Virus record (IMG/VR): IMGVR_UViG_3300021440_000066
Coordinates: 1-38,291 of that record
DNA: 38,291 nucleotides
Origin: a virus
Strand: one strand, 5' to 3'
Part shown: positions 1 to 6,779 of the stretch, piece by piece
How the letters are laid out: the number at the start of each line of letters is the position of its first letter
Numbering within the stretch: the stretch's first letter is position 1
Notes under the pieces: model-generated
The model's input: only the letters and a program-made list of their open reading frames with translations
Told to the model about the DNA's origin: nothing
Databases searched by the model: none
Translations under genes and position numbers: made by a program

Positions 1-1
1 C

Positions 2-49
2 ACGCGGCAGGCGGCGATCGACGACCTACTGGAACAGGAGGAGCTGTGA
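2..49 (+). CDS. C-terminal end of an upstream gene (partial)
   Basis: An open frame enters from the left edge and ends at a TGA at 47-49, encoding the last 15 residues TRQAAIDDLLEQEEL. The stop shares its final A with the ATG of the next gene (TGATG), the same stop-start coupling used throughout this strand, which is the main reason to treat the fragment as real. Its end carries the AGGAGGAG ribosome site of the next gene. Nothing can be said about function. Confidence 0.55.
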   Translation, partial: TRQAAIDDLLEQEEL

Positions 50-561
50 TGAAAATTCAGATCAAGCACAAATTCACCGGCGCCGTGCTGTTCGAGCACG
101 AAACGACGGATGAACAGCAATCAAGCGGACTTGCGATGAGCGCTGCGCTTGAAGCCGCTTGCAAAGCCCGCGCAGACCTGAGCGACGCAGAGCACGCCAC
201 CGACGAGCAAGCAATTGCCAATCTTGACAGGGTGCGTGAAATCATCCTCGACAACACGGCCCGCCTGGAGATGGCCCATTGGCACCAGACCGAGGAATGG
301 CGCGAGCGCACCTGCGCCGAGGAAACGCTGTGCGAGACGACGCATTGCCTCGCAGGATGGCTGCACGTCTGCTCGACAGATGAGGCGGTGCGTGCCATGT
401 CAGACCCGCAGCTCGCCGGAATCGTCAGTGCGCCGGTCGCCGCAAAGATGTTTTTCCGCAAAGGCGATGAAGTGCTGTCCTGGCTCGATCGGCGCAAGTA
501 CGTCGCGGAGATCGAGGAAGGCAACCGCCGTGCCGCCGAGCGCAAGGCGAAGCGCGCATGA
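49..561 (+). CDS. Hypothetical phage protein, early region
   Basis: Protein of 170 residues that I do not recognise. The ATG at 49 is preferred to the GTG at 46 because AGGAGGAG at 36-43 is better spaced from it and the ATG overlaps the upstream stop. The N-terminus (KIQIKHKFTGAVLFE) resembles the short beta-hairpin starts of small phage proteins that contain pentapeptide-like or TA-associated segments. The middle has Cys and His residues (CAEETLCETTHCLAGWLHVC, about 90-109), which could bind a metal or form part of a fold core, and the C-terminus is Lys/Arg/Glu rich. The gene ends in an ATGA overlap with the next one, so it belongs to the same transcription unit. Confidence 0.8.
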   Translation: MKIQIKHKFTGAVLFEHETTDEQQSSGLAMSAALEAACKARADLSDAEHATDEQAIANLDRVREIILDNTARLEMAHWHQTEEWRERTCAEETLCETTHCLAGWLHVCSTDEAVRAMSDPQLAGIVSAPVAAKMFFRKGDEVLSWLDRRKYVAEIEEGNRRAAERKAKRA

Positions 562-878
562 TCGCCACCTACGCCGACCGGATTGCCGCGCGCCTCTCCG
601 GCGTGCGCAACCGCACCATTCAGGCCGACTGCCGGCGCATCGCGGCTGAGGCAGATGAGCGGATTGCCTCTGTCGCCACACCGGCCAATGAGCTGCGCGC
701 CGCGCTGGCAGGGCTGGCAATGCAAGGGCTGTTCGCCAATCCCGACATCACCGCCAGGCTCCTCGCCAACATCGACGCCGACGACCCAGAAAACACCGCT
801 ATCGGCGACTTCACAACCACATGTGCCCGCATGTCCGTTGGCGCGGCGGATGTCCTTCTGTGGGAGTTGAACAAGTGA
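558..878 (+). CDS. Small hypothetical protein
   Basis: Encodes 106 residues, mostly predicted alpha-helical, with many Ala, Arg and Ile (MIATYADRIAARLSGVRNRT at the start). No motif or family is recognised. The start is fixed by an ATGA overlap with the previous stop, and its own stop overlaps the GTG of the next gene. This double coupling, rather than similarity, supports it as a real gene. It probably belongs to the set of small accessory early proteins at the head of this operon. Confidence 0.7.
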   Translation: MIATYADRIAARLSGVRNRTIQADCRRIAAEADERIASVATPANELRAALAGLAMQGLFANPDITARLLANIDADDPENTAIGDFTTTCARMSVGAADVLLWELNK

Positions 879-1186
879 CAAGCGACACCAAACCACAACC
901 CGCGAGCGAGCATGAAGCATTCGATGTGTTTGTGCTAGGCTGGACAGACGCCGATGCAGATGCGGCGCGGCTGGCGCTTGAACTGGAATGTCTGCTGACG
1001 GATCGTGATGTGCCGATGCCCACGCTTAGCCGCTGGTGGGACTCGGCGCATGAAGCGCTAGAACTGCACCGCGAGAGGATGCGGGCGCTGCAGACCGCGC
1101 AGCCAGCAGCGAGGCCGCATAGCGCCGACGCCGGCAAGCGCGCCCTCGCGGCACTTAGTGGTACTGCGAAGCGGGAGGCTACATGA
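875..1186 (+). CDS. Small hypothetical protein
   Basis: The start is taken as GTG at 875, giving 103 residues (MTSDTKPQPASEHEAFDV...). It overlaps the TGA of the previous gene and is preceded by GGGAG at about 862-866. An earlier ATG at 821 would add residues that do not look like coding sequence. The protein is acidic to mixed and helical, with the segment LSRWWDSAHEALELHRERMR around residues 58-77, typical of small phage helix-bundle proteins. No function is recognised. Confidence 0.65.
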   Translation: MTSDTKPQPASEHEAFDVFVLGWTDADADAARLALELECLLTDRDVPMPTLSRWWDSAHEALELHRERMRALQTAQPAARPHSADAGKRALAALSGTAKREAT

Positions 1187-1380
1187 TCGACCACAACACC
1201 CCCATCGAGATTCGCGCTGTCACCAATGGCTTCATCGTAACGCCGGCATTCACGGCCGGGCAGCGCGGCACAACCATGATTGTCACGGAAGACGTGACGA
1301 TGGTCTTCGAATCGCGGACGATGCTGCTCCAGTGGCTCTCGGTTCACTTCGATCTGACCGCAGGCGCACCGACACCATGA
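1183..1380 (+). CDS. Small hypothetical protein
   Basis: Encodes 65 residues and starts in an ATGA overlap after a GGGAGG ribosome site. The sequence reads like a small beta-rich domain (IEIRAVTNGFIVTPAF, TMIVTEDVTMVFESRTMLLQ). This pattern recurs in small phage proteins where a short sheet ends with a helix, but I cannot assign a family. It is coupled to the next gene by overlap at its stop. Confidence 0.65.
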   Translation: MIDHNTPIEIRAVTNGFIVTPAFTAGQRGTTMIVTEDVTMVFESRTMLLQWLSVHFDLTAGAPTP

Positions 1381-1550
1381 CCTACCCACACAACCACCCG
1401 TTCAGCCCGCACTACCGCGGCCGCATCGCGGAAGAGTACGCCAATCCGCGCTACCCCAACCGCGTCCAGCAGCCCAAACCGGAGGCCAAGCGCCGGCTGT
1501 GCGTCGGAGAAACGCCCGCTGGCAAGGCACTGCGAAAGGAGGCGACATGA
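1377..1550 (+). CDS. Small basic hypothetical protein
   Basis: A 57-residue protein starting at the ATG that overlaps the previous stop. It is rich in Pro, Tyr, Asn and Arg (MTYPHNHPFSPHYRGRIAEE) and probably lacks a stable hydrophobic core. No family is recognised. The longer in-frame opening from 1158 is rejected because it would overlap the preceding gene extensively. The segment just before the stop carries AGGAGG, which serves the next gene. Confidence 0.55.
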   Translation: MTYPHNHPFSPHYRGRIAEEYANPRYPNRVQQPKPEAKRRLCVGETPAGKALRKEAT

Positions 1551-1810
1551 GATGCCTCATCACTGGCTGCGCCCTGCAGCTCCAGCACTCGCCCGCTCTC
1601 GCCTGGGGCGACCTGCACTTGCTTGGCGAGTCGTTCATCTTCGACGGCACGCTCGATCGCGATGGGCGCCTGTTTTGGGCTGCCGCCAAGACGGCAGAGA
1701 CGAAAGCCCTCGGCGAGAAGTATTTTGAGCGGCGCGGTGTGCTGGTGTGTCGGGCGGACATGTCGCTGCTGAATGAGGCAGCGCGCGCATACGTGGAGAG
1801 GTGGGCGTGA
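1547..1810 (+). CDS. Small hypothetical protein
   Basis: Starts at ATG 1547 behind a strong AGGAGG (about 1537-1542) and overlaps the previous stop, giving 87 residues. Two Cys near the start (MRCLITGCALQ) and one later (LVCRADMS) are visible, but there is no clear CxxC pair. The sequence looks folded, with aromatic and hydrophobic alternation (FIFDGTLDRDGRLFWAAAK). Function unknown. The stop overlaps the GTG start of the winged-helix gene that follows. Confidence 0.65.
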   Translation: MRCLITGCALQLQHSPALAWGDLHLLGESFIFDGTLDRDGRLFWAAAKTAETKALGEKYFERRGVLVCRADMSLLNEAARAYVERWA

Positions 1811-2124
1811 AAAGAAAAGCGGCCGACCGCCGCCCCACGTGGACATCGCTGGTGCTGGACGCACTGGTCAAGTCTGACGACTTCCTGAGTCTGTCTGGTG
1901 TGATGGCGCGGACCGGCGCCACCGTCAACCGCGCCACCGCCGCGCTGCACCACCTCGGCAAGTTTCGAGTGGTGGAATATGTCGTGGGCGGAGATGGGAA
2001 GCTGTGGTGGTTCGCCACCCCGGAGCAGGATTCGCGGCTGCGTCATGTGGACGAACGGGTGCCGGAGGAGCCGGGCACGCGACGCCGGAAAAATTCAAAA
2101 CCAAGGGTTTACACCTACTCCTAG
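1807..2124 (+). CDS. Small winged-helix DNA-binding protein
   Basis: Encodes 105 residues from GTG 1807, which overlaps the previous stop and has GGAGAGG about 5 bases upstream. Residues roughly 12-75 read as a winged helix-turn-helix: helix WTSLVLDALVKSDDFLS, a turn, a recognition helix around ATVNRATAALHHLG, then a two-strand wing (FRVVEYVVGGDGKLWWFA). Both termini are basic. It is probably a small transcriptional regulator or DNA-associated factor. Its last codons lie inside the first copy of the repeated leader module, so its end and the control region for the next gene overlap. The regulatory target is not visible. Confidence 0.65.
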   Translation: MKRKAADRRPTWTSLVLDALVKSDDFLSLSGVMARTGATVNRATAALHHLGKFRVVEYVVGGDGKLWWFATPEQDSRLRHVDERVPEEPGTRRRKNSKPRVYTYS

Positions 2125-2203
2125 GCGATCAGAAATGATTCAGAATTCATTCAGAATTCATTCATCGGGGAACGGTTCTCCGGTGAACAGAAAGGAAACT
2201 GAA
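2104..2203 (+). promoter_or_regulatory. Leader module copy A (repeated early control region)
   Basis: First of three related upstream regions (others at 13101 and 15597). Shared parts are a TTTACACCTAC block (from 2108), a CAGAATT block (2141), and a leader ending AACAGAAAGGAA...CTGAAATG that holds the ribosome site. In copies A and B the first two blocks are exactly 33 bases apart. Copy A has the second block as a tandem repeat, ATTCAGAATTC twice (about 2139-2160). No good sigma-70 -35/-10 pair matches all copies. It may be a phage promoter of unusual type, an operator, or an RNA control element. Confidence 0.5.
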
Positions 2204-2527
2204 ATGAACGCCTCCCCGATCTTCGCCAGCGTAAACGGAACCAAGGTCGATCTTTCCTCTGTCACCTTTGCGACTCGCCCGGCATACTCCAGCGAGCGCG
2301 CAGAAGCGTTCGGCAAGCGCCCCGATCTTCTCCAAGGTGAGCTTTCCGTCACAGCTTATCGCGACGACGGCAGCACATACAAATTCCTGTTCTGGGTCGG
2401 CCAGCAAAAGCTCGGGCGCAAAGCGTCGAACAGCGAAGCCGCAGCATCCAACTTTCTCCGCGCGCAAGGCGAGTCCAACTTGGGCGTCGCGCTTCAAGGC
2501 AGCGACAAGCACGTCACCATTCTCTGA
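2204..2527 (+). CDS. Hypothetical protein behind leader copy A
   Basis: Encodes 107 residues. The ATG at 2204 is preferred over the longer open frame because it sits right after the conserved AAAGGAA leader and breaks the run of upstream overlaps. The protein appears beta-rich (TKVDLSSVTFATRPAYS, GELSVTAYRDDGSTYKFLFW) and ends with DKHVTIL. I recognise no family. A gene with its own leader in an otherwise coupled operon is probably expressed at a different time or level, as also inferred for the genes at 13172 and 15667. Confidence 0.7.
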   Translation: MNASPIFASVNGTKVDLSSVTFATRPAYSSERAEAFGKRPDLLQGELSVTAYRDDGSTYKFLFWVGQQKLGRKASNSEAAASNFLRAQGESNLGVALQGSDKHVTIL

Positions 2528-2546
2528 GCCACCAGGAGCACACATC

Positions 2547-3119
2547 ATGACCATCATCCGCACCCAATCGCAGATCGCCGACGCCAGCACCGCCGATCTC
2601 ATCGAGACGTACAACGCCCTCACCGGCAAGTCCATCTCCCGCTTCTCCAGCCGCGGCGCTGGTGAATCGCAGGTGGCCAACGCCATCATGGCCGCGCAGG
2701 ACCACGCCGGGCACCTCGGTGTGCCGAAGGGCGCCGCCCCCGTCGCCATCACCGTCGCGGAGGCCACGGCGAAGGCCGCAGAAGCCAACGAAGCGCTCGC
2801 GCCAGCAGTCCCGCCCCAGTCGCTGCGCGCGAAGCTCGCCCTGGCCGCGGGAGACGCCTCGCCGCACACTCCGAAGCCCAAGTCCGACCGTCCCAAGACC
2901 AACGGCGCCGCGCGGACGAAGTTGGAGGCAGTCGTGCCGACTGGCGGCGGCAAGTTCCGCCTGCAAGCAGGCTCCTTGCGCGGCCAGATCATGGCCTTTG
3001 TCGAGTCGTCCGAGGGCAAGCCCGTGCAGATGGAGGCCATCGTGGCCAAGTTCGAGGAGCGCGCCCGCGGCGCGGTGCGGCTGCTGATGGATCGCGGGCA
3101 CTTGGAGGCCGCGCAGTGA
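2547..3119 (+). CDS. Putative DNA-binding protein, DUF3489-like N-terminus
   Basis: Encodes 190 residues from an ATG after ACCAGGAGCAC. The N-terminal part (about 12-45) contains STADLIETYNALTGKSISRF followed by a conserved Ser-Arg stretch, which resembles the start of DUF3489-type proteins of phages and Proteobacteria. An Ala/Pro/Lys-rich linker follows (about 70-125). The C-terminal 60 residues (LRGQIMAFVESSEGKPVQME ... FEERARGAVRLLMDRGHLE) fit a compact winged helix. I infer a nucleic-acid-binding role. The family match is from memory. The stop overlaps the start of the flavoprotein gene. Confidence 0.6.
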   Translation: MTIIRTQSQIADASTADLIETYNALTGKSISRFSSRGAGESQVANAIMAAQDHAGHLGVPKGAAPVAITVAEATAKAAEANEALAPAVPPQSLRAKLALAAGDASPHTPKPKSDRPKTNGAARTKLEAVVPTGGGKFRLQAGSLRGQIMAFVESSEGKPVQMEAIVAKFEERARGAVRLLMDRGHLEAAQ

Positions 3120-4033
3120 CGCAACCGTTCATCGTGGGAGCCGGGCTAACCGGCCTCCTCGCGGCGCACGCGTGGCCGCGGATGGCTGTGCTGGAAGCCG
3201 CGCCCGGCCCCGCCGCGGCTCACCGCGCCCTCCTCCGGTTCCGGACGGATGCCGTCAGCCACCTGACAGGCATAGCCTTCCGCAAAGTCAGCGTGCGCAA
3301 GGCCATAGTGGCGGGCGGCGCATTCGTGGCACCATCCATCCGCCTCGCCAACCAGTACTCGCTCAAGATCGCCGGCAGGATGTTGCCGGACCGGAGCATC
3401 TGGAACATCGAGACTGCCGACCGCTTCATTGCGCCGCCAGACTTCTATGAACAGATGGTTGAGGCGGTGGGCTCGCGCATCTTCTGGGGTGAGGTGGCCG
3501 ACATTGCTGGGGCCGCGGCAGCGCGCACCACGATGATTTCGACCGCACCCATGCCTTCGACGCTGGGCGCGCTGGGCATCGGCTCGCGGCTGCAGTTTGA
3601 GCGATCGGCCATCGTCGTTGACAGGCTGCGCGTGCCGTGCGCGGATGTGTTTCAGACGGTCTACTTTCCAGAAGCAGACACCCCCGTCTACCGCGCCTCC
3701 ATCACCGGCGACCTGCTCATTGTCGAGAGCATCGGCGAAGTCGGACCGGACCCCGGAGACATCGCCATGGTGCTGGACGCCTTCGGTGCCCCGCAAGCTG
3801 ACCAGATCGACCGCGCCGAGCAGCGATACGGGAAGATCGCGCCCATCGATGACGACGGGGCGCGGCGCGCATTGTTGTTCTCGCTGACGCGCGACTATGG
3901 CGTGTACTCGCTGGGGCGGTTCGCTGTGTGGAAAAATGTGTTGCTGGACGATGTGGTCGGTGACATCGCCTCGATCAAGCGCATGATGGCCGCAGACGCA
4001 TACACGCGCCGGCTGGTGGAGGCTGCGTTGTGA
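3116..4033 (+). CDS. FAD/NAD(P)-dependent oxidoreductase-like protein
   Basis: Encodes 305 residues from the GTG/ATG-type overlap with the previous stop. The N-terminus is a classical dinucleotide-binding Rossmann start: strand FIVGAG with G8-x-G10-x-x-G13, then an acidic residue E27 at the end of the second strand (AVLEAAPG), as in FAD-dependent oxidoreductases and the protoporphyrinogen oxidase/UDP-galactopyranose mutase-like group. The rest (DFYEQMVEAVGSRIF, LRVPCADVFQTVYFP) looks like the substrate domain of a small flavoprotein. At about 300 residues it is shorter than typical amine oxidases. The substrate is unknown. Its position before the ThyX-like gene suggests nucleotide chemistry or flavin supply. 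Confidence 0.7.
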   Translation: MTQPFIVGAGLTGLLAAHAWPRMAVLEAAPGPAAAHRALLRFRTDAVSHLTGIAFRKVSVRKAIVAGGAFVAPSIRLANQYSLKIAGRMLPDRSIWNIETADRFIAPPDFYEQMVEAVGSRIFWGEVADIAGAAAARTTMISTAPMPSTLGALGIGSRLQFERSAIVVDRLRVPCADVFQTVYFPEADTPVYRASITGDLLIVESIGEVGPDPGDIAMVLDAFGAPQADQIDRAEQRYGKIAPIDDDGARRALLFSLTRDYGVYSLGRFAVWKNVLLDDVVGDIASIKRMMAADAYTRRLVEAAL

Positions 4034-4299
4034 CCGCCCATCCGGCCACCGAGTTGTGGTGGACGCAGCGCGAAAAGTGCCGCCGTTGCACCCACCACTT
4101 CCGCTTCACATTGCGCCGCCGTGACGGCGAGGATGCGGGCGGGGAGCGTTGTCGCGCGTGTCCAGATAAGCAAGGCAAGCGCGCCTTCCTGTACTGCATC
4201 GACGCCCGGCTGGCGGACGGCCCTTGCGGCCCCGACGCCAGGCTGTTCTCGCCGCGACCGCCGCCGATCATCATCCACAAGACAAAGAAGGATGCGTGA
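4030..4299 (+). CDS. Cys-rich small protein, probable zinc-binding
   Basis: Encodes 89 residues from the GTG overlapping the previous stop. Cysteines occur in spaced pairs: CRRC near residue 17, CRAC near 42, then YCIDAR and GPCGPDARLF. The last two phrases recur in small phage proteins I have seen next to flavoprotein genes, but I know no assigned function. A zinc-binding fold that helps hold nucleic acid or a partner enzyme is the simplest reading. It ends in TGATG overlap with the next small gene. Confidence 0.65.
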   Translation: MTAHPATELWWTQREKCRRCTHHFRFTLRRRDGEDAGGERCRACPDKQGKRAFLYCIDARLADGPCGPDARLFSPRPPPIIIHKTKKDA

Positions 4300-4427
4300 T
4301 GGCAAGACCAAAAGGCGTGGCCAAGAACGCTGGACGGATTTATCTGCTTCTTGCGCGAGGTCGGTCCCGTTCCAAAGTTCATGATCAAGCCAAGTATCGG
4401 GCGCAAACGACACTCGATCGGATATGA
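4299..4427 (+). CDS. Very small basic protein
   Basis: A 42-residue open frame (MARPKGVAKNAGRIYLLLAR...) starting at the ATG that overlaps the previous stop and preceded by AAGAAGGATG. It is strongly basic. The pattern GRSRSKVHDQAKYRAQTTLD might be a short helix-turn-helix fragment, but it is too short to call. The coupling and ribosome site argue for translation. No similarity is recognised. Confidence 0.45.
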   Translation: MARPKGVAKNAGRIYLLLARGRSRSKVHDQAKYRAQTTLDRI

Positions 4428-4489
4428 GTCCGGAAACATAGCTTGGGAAGAGCACTCACTCAACAGCAGGAAAAGGCGAGGAACACGAT

Positions 4490-5248
4490 ATGAAAGTTGA
4501 ACTCATCAATTACACGCAAGATGCATTGACGCTACTCTTGCGCTCGAAAAATACGCGCTTGTCTTACAAGGACGATCCGGCAACGTGGAGCGACGAGAGG
4601 CGACAGGAGCACTTGGAGTACATGCGCGACACCATTAAGTCGAGTTGGGAGATGGTGGATTACGTCTTTCAAATCGAAGGTGTCACCCGCGCCTTCACGC
4701 ACCAGCTTGTGCGCACCCGGACGGGCAGCTACGCGCAACAGGCCATGCGCGTGGTGGACGCCCGCCGCCAGCCCGTTGAGCGCCCACCGTCCATCGCAGA
4801 CAACGACCTGTGGTTGCGCATCTGGGAAGCCGGTGAGGCGACGGCGCTGGGCGCGTACGCCGACCTCATGGACCACGGTGCGCCGGCCCAGGACGCGCGC
4901 GGCATCCTTCCAACCCACATCACCACATCCATCATGGCCAAGTTCAACTTGCGCACGCTGCACGAGATGGCCAAGCTGCGGCTGTGCACCCGGACCCAGG
5001 GCGAGTACCAGGACGTGTTCCGCGCGATGCGCGCTGCGGTTGTCGAAGTCCATCCGTGGGCAGAGGAGTTCATCGAGGTGCACTGCGTCGCGACCGGCAC
5101 CTGCGCCTTCCCCCGGTACGGCAAGACCGAGTGCCCCGTATACCTGCCCGAGATGGACAACACCGCGGTGCGCGAGCGCGCCAAGGAGATTTTCTGGAAA
5201 GTGCGGCACGAAGCCGCGCCCGTGGCCAAGGACGGGAGGGCCATGTGA
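4490..5248 (+). CDS. thyX: Divergent flavin-dependent thymidylate synthase (ThyX family)
   Basis: Encodes 252 residues after GCGAGGAACACGAT. The ThyX core is clear: VTRAFTHQLVRTRTGSYAQQ (66-84) aligns with the family stretch that holds RHR(x7)S, and LRLCTRTQGEYQDV matches the later conserved helix that binds substrate. Canonical ThyX makes dTMP from dUMP using FAD, NADPH and methylenetetrahydrofolate. Here the motif reads R75-T76-R77 with Ala at 85, so the His and Ser are replaced. The Glu-His of the preceding conserved strand is Glu-Met (54-55). The flavin/dUMP-binding Arg residues remain. It may be a changed-function relative, as PolB of polyoxin biosynthesis is (a UMP C5-methylase). Upstream DNA is AT-richer than its neighbours. 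Confidence 0.8.
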   Translation: MKVELINYTQDALTLLLRSKNTRLSYKDDPATWSDERRQEHLEYMRDTIKSSWEMVDYVFQIEGVTRAFTHQLVRTRTGSYAQQAMRVVDARRQPVERPPSIADNDLWLRIWEAGEATALGAYADLMDHGAPAQDARGILPTHITTSIMAKFNLRTLHEMAKLRLCTRTQGEYQDVFRAMRAAVVEVHPWAEEFIEVHCVATGTCAFPRYGKTECPVYLPEMDNTAVRERAKEIFWKVRHEAAPVAKDGRAM

Positions 5249-5733
5249 TGTTGAACCTGGCCATCTGGGACCTGGACAACTGTTTGGCGGATGACGCGTG
5301 GCGCATCCCCTTCGTGGACTGGCACGCGGCGAGCGTGCGCGAGCGCTACGCCCGGTATCACGAGTTGTGCATCCGCGACCGCCCAGGCAACACCGAAGAA
5401 TTCCGGCGATCGGTGGCCGCCGCGGAGCCGCTGTTCATCACCGGGCGCCCCGACAGCGTGCGTTGCAAGACCATCCATTGGATCGCGCAGCACCTGGGCG
5501 TGGATTGGCCGCGACTGCTCATGCGCGGCGACACCGATCACCGGCCATCCGTGAATGTGAAGATGGAGGCGCTGGTGGCCGAGTTGTCGCGGCTCGGCGG
5601 CGCGCACATCATTCGGGCCTACGACGACCGGGAGGACATCGTGCAGATGTACCACGACACCTTCGACATCGACGCGCGGCTGCTCGGCATCCATTCCGTC
5701 GATGCCTACGCGCGCCCACGGGAGGTTGCATGA
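5248..5733 (+). CDS. HAD-superfamily phosphatase, PNKP/nucleotidase-like
   Basis: Encodes 161 residues from ATG 5248 after GGGAGGG. All HAD phosphatase motifs are visible: motif I D8-L-D10 (IWDLDNCL), motif II Thr65 in FITGRPD, motif III Lys105, motif IV D126-D127 in YDDRED. The order and spacing resemble the 3'-phosphatase domain of T4 PseT-type polynucleotide kinase and small deoxynucleotidases, with no kinase domain. It should remove phosphate from a nucleotide or nucleic-acid end. Between a ThyX-like and a nucleotide-modification-type gene, a nucleotide substrate is likely. A DNA-repair end-processing role is the alternative. Confidence 0.75.
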   Translation: MLNLAIWDLDNCLADDAWRIPFVDWHAASVRERYARYHELCIRDRPGNTEEFRRSVAAAEPLFITGRPDSVRCKTIHWIAQHLGVDWPRLLMRGDTDHRPSVNVKMEALVAELSRLGGAHIIRAYDDREDIVQMYHDTFDIDARLLGIHSVDAYARPREVA

Positions 5734-6101
5734 GCCAAAGTGACTTGATGGACGGGTGCGGCGTTCACGGGGAATTTGGCCCCGTGCAGGGCGCACGCCC
5801 GGCGCCCAATTTCAACACGGCGCTCGCCTCAGACATCCTCGCCGCGGGCGCCAAGACCTACGCCGAGCGCAACAAGACGTACGGCGAGAATTACCGCATG
5901 GTCGCGCCGATCATGAAGGTGTTGTTTCCGTACGGCGTGCCCGCTGGCACCATCCATTCGGACAAGTGGCACCTGTTTGAATTGCTGGTTGTCAAGATCA
6001 CCCGCTTTGCCACCAGCAAGTTGGCGCACCAGGATTCGATCCACGACGCGATGGTGTACGCGGCGATGATCGAGGCATCAATCAAGGAGGAGCAACAATG
6101 A
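5730..6101 (+). CDS. Nmad1/DUF1599-like (or DUF6378-like) phage protein
   Basis: Encodes 123 residues, starting at ATG 5730 after GGGAGGTTGC. From about residue 42 the sequence is AERNKTYGENY, then a variable stretch, then HLFELLVVKITRFATSKLAH and a final helix with DSIHDAMVYAAMIEA. This order (R..TYG, a helix with a K..R step, then HxDSIxDxxxY) resembles DUF1599/Nmad1, a helical family described as associated with thymidylate-synthase-like and base-modification genes, and also DUF6378 and MazG-like proteins. The role may be nucleotide binding or pyrophosphate removal. I cannot separate these families by eye. Confidence 0.6.
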   Translation: MSQSDLMDGCGVHGEFGPVQGARPAPNFNTALASDILAAGAKTYAERNKTYGENYRMVAPIMKVLFPYGVPAGTIHSDKWHLFELLVVKITRFATSKLAHQDSIHDAMVYAAMIEASIKEEQQ

Positions 6102-6778
6102 GCACCATTCTTATCACCGGAGCCGGCGCCGGGTTGGGCCGTGCGATTTACGACGCCTTGGGCGCGCATGGCCATCTGGTCCTGGCCTTCGACCGCAAGC
6201 TGGGCCACGACGTGCGCGACCCGGAGGGCACCTACGGCGGGCCGGCGCCAGCGGTTGACATCCTCATCAACTGCGCAGGCGTGAACATCACCGGATGGCT
6301 GGAAAACTTCTCCGAGTCCGACTGGGACGAAGTGCTGGACATCAACGCCAAGGGCATCTACAAGATGACCCAGTGGGCGCTGCCGGGACTGATCGAAAGC
6401 CGCGGCACCATCCTCAACATCGTCAGCAACGCCAGCCACATGCCGATGACAACATCGTTGGCTTACAACGCCTCCAAGGGCGCCGCGCACATCATGACGC
6501 TGCAGCTCGCCCGTGAGCTCACCAAGCGCCACGGCATCACGGTGTTCGGCATCAGCCCCAACAAGCTACGCGGCACCGAGATGAGCCGCGACATCGAGCG
6601 CCAAGTGGTCCAGCATCGCGGCTGGACGCCAGAGTATGCCGCAGAGTACCAGCGCGGCTCGCTGCTTTGTGGCGAGGAGACGGACCCGGCGATGCTGGCG
6701 GAGTTTATCGCCTTTCTTCTTTCCGACAAGCAGCGACACAAATTCCTGTCCGGCTGCATCATCCCTTATGGAGCGTAA
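6098..6778 (+). CDS. Short-chain dehydrogenase/reductase (SDR)
   Basis: Encodes 226 residues, starting in overlap with the previous stop after AAGGAGGAGC. All classical SDR marks are present: TGAGAGLG (7-14) for cofactor binding, Asp32 at the end of strand 2 suggesting NAD(H), NCAG (58-61), a catalytic Ser near 110-113 (IVSNAS), and Y123-x3-K127 (YNASK). The length is usual for the family. SDR enzymes oxidise alcohols or reduce ketones and aldehydes. An SDR is uncommon among phage replication genes. Placed between Nmad1-like and VOC genes, it may act on an oxidised nucleotide side group, but the substrate is unknown. Confidence 0.85.
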   Translation: MSTILITGAGAGLGRAIYDALGAHGHLVLAFDRKLGHDVRDPEGTYGGPAPAVDILINCAGVNITGWLENFSESDWDEVLDINAKGIYKMTQWALPGLIESRGTILNIVSNASHMPMTTSLAYNASKGAAHIMTLQLARELTKRHGITVFGISPNKLRGTEMSRDIERQVVQHRGWTPEYAAEYQRGSLLCGEETDPAMLAEFIAFLLSDKQRHKFLSGCIIPYGA

Positions 6779-6779
6779 C

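Noticed and set aside
57-920. Long minus-strand open frame over the first + strand genes
   Set aside because: Arg/Ser/Val-rich shadow of real genes; it spans two supported genes with good ribosome sites and has no recognisable domain.
2162-3124. Minus-strand frame of about 320 residues
   Set aside because: Covers two + strand genes with good starts; its composition is biased as expected for the complement of GC-rich coding DNA.
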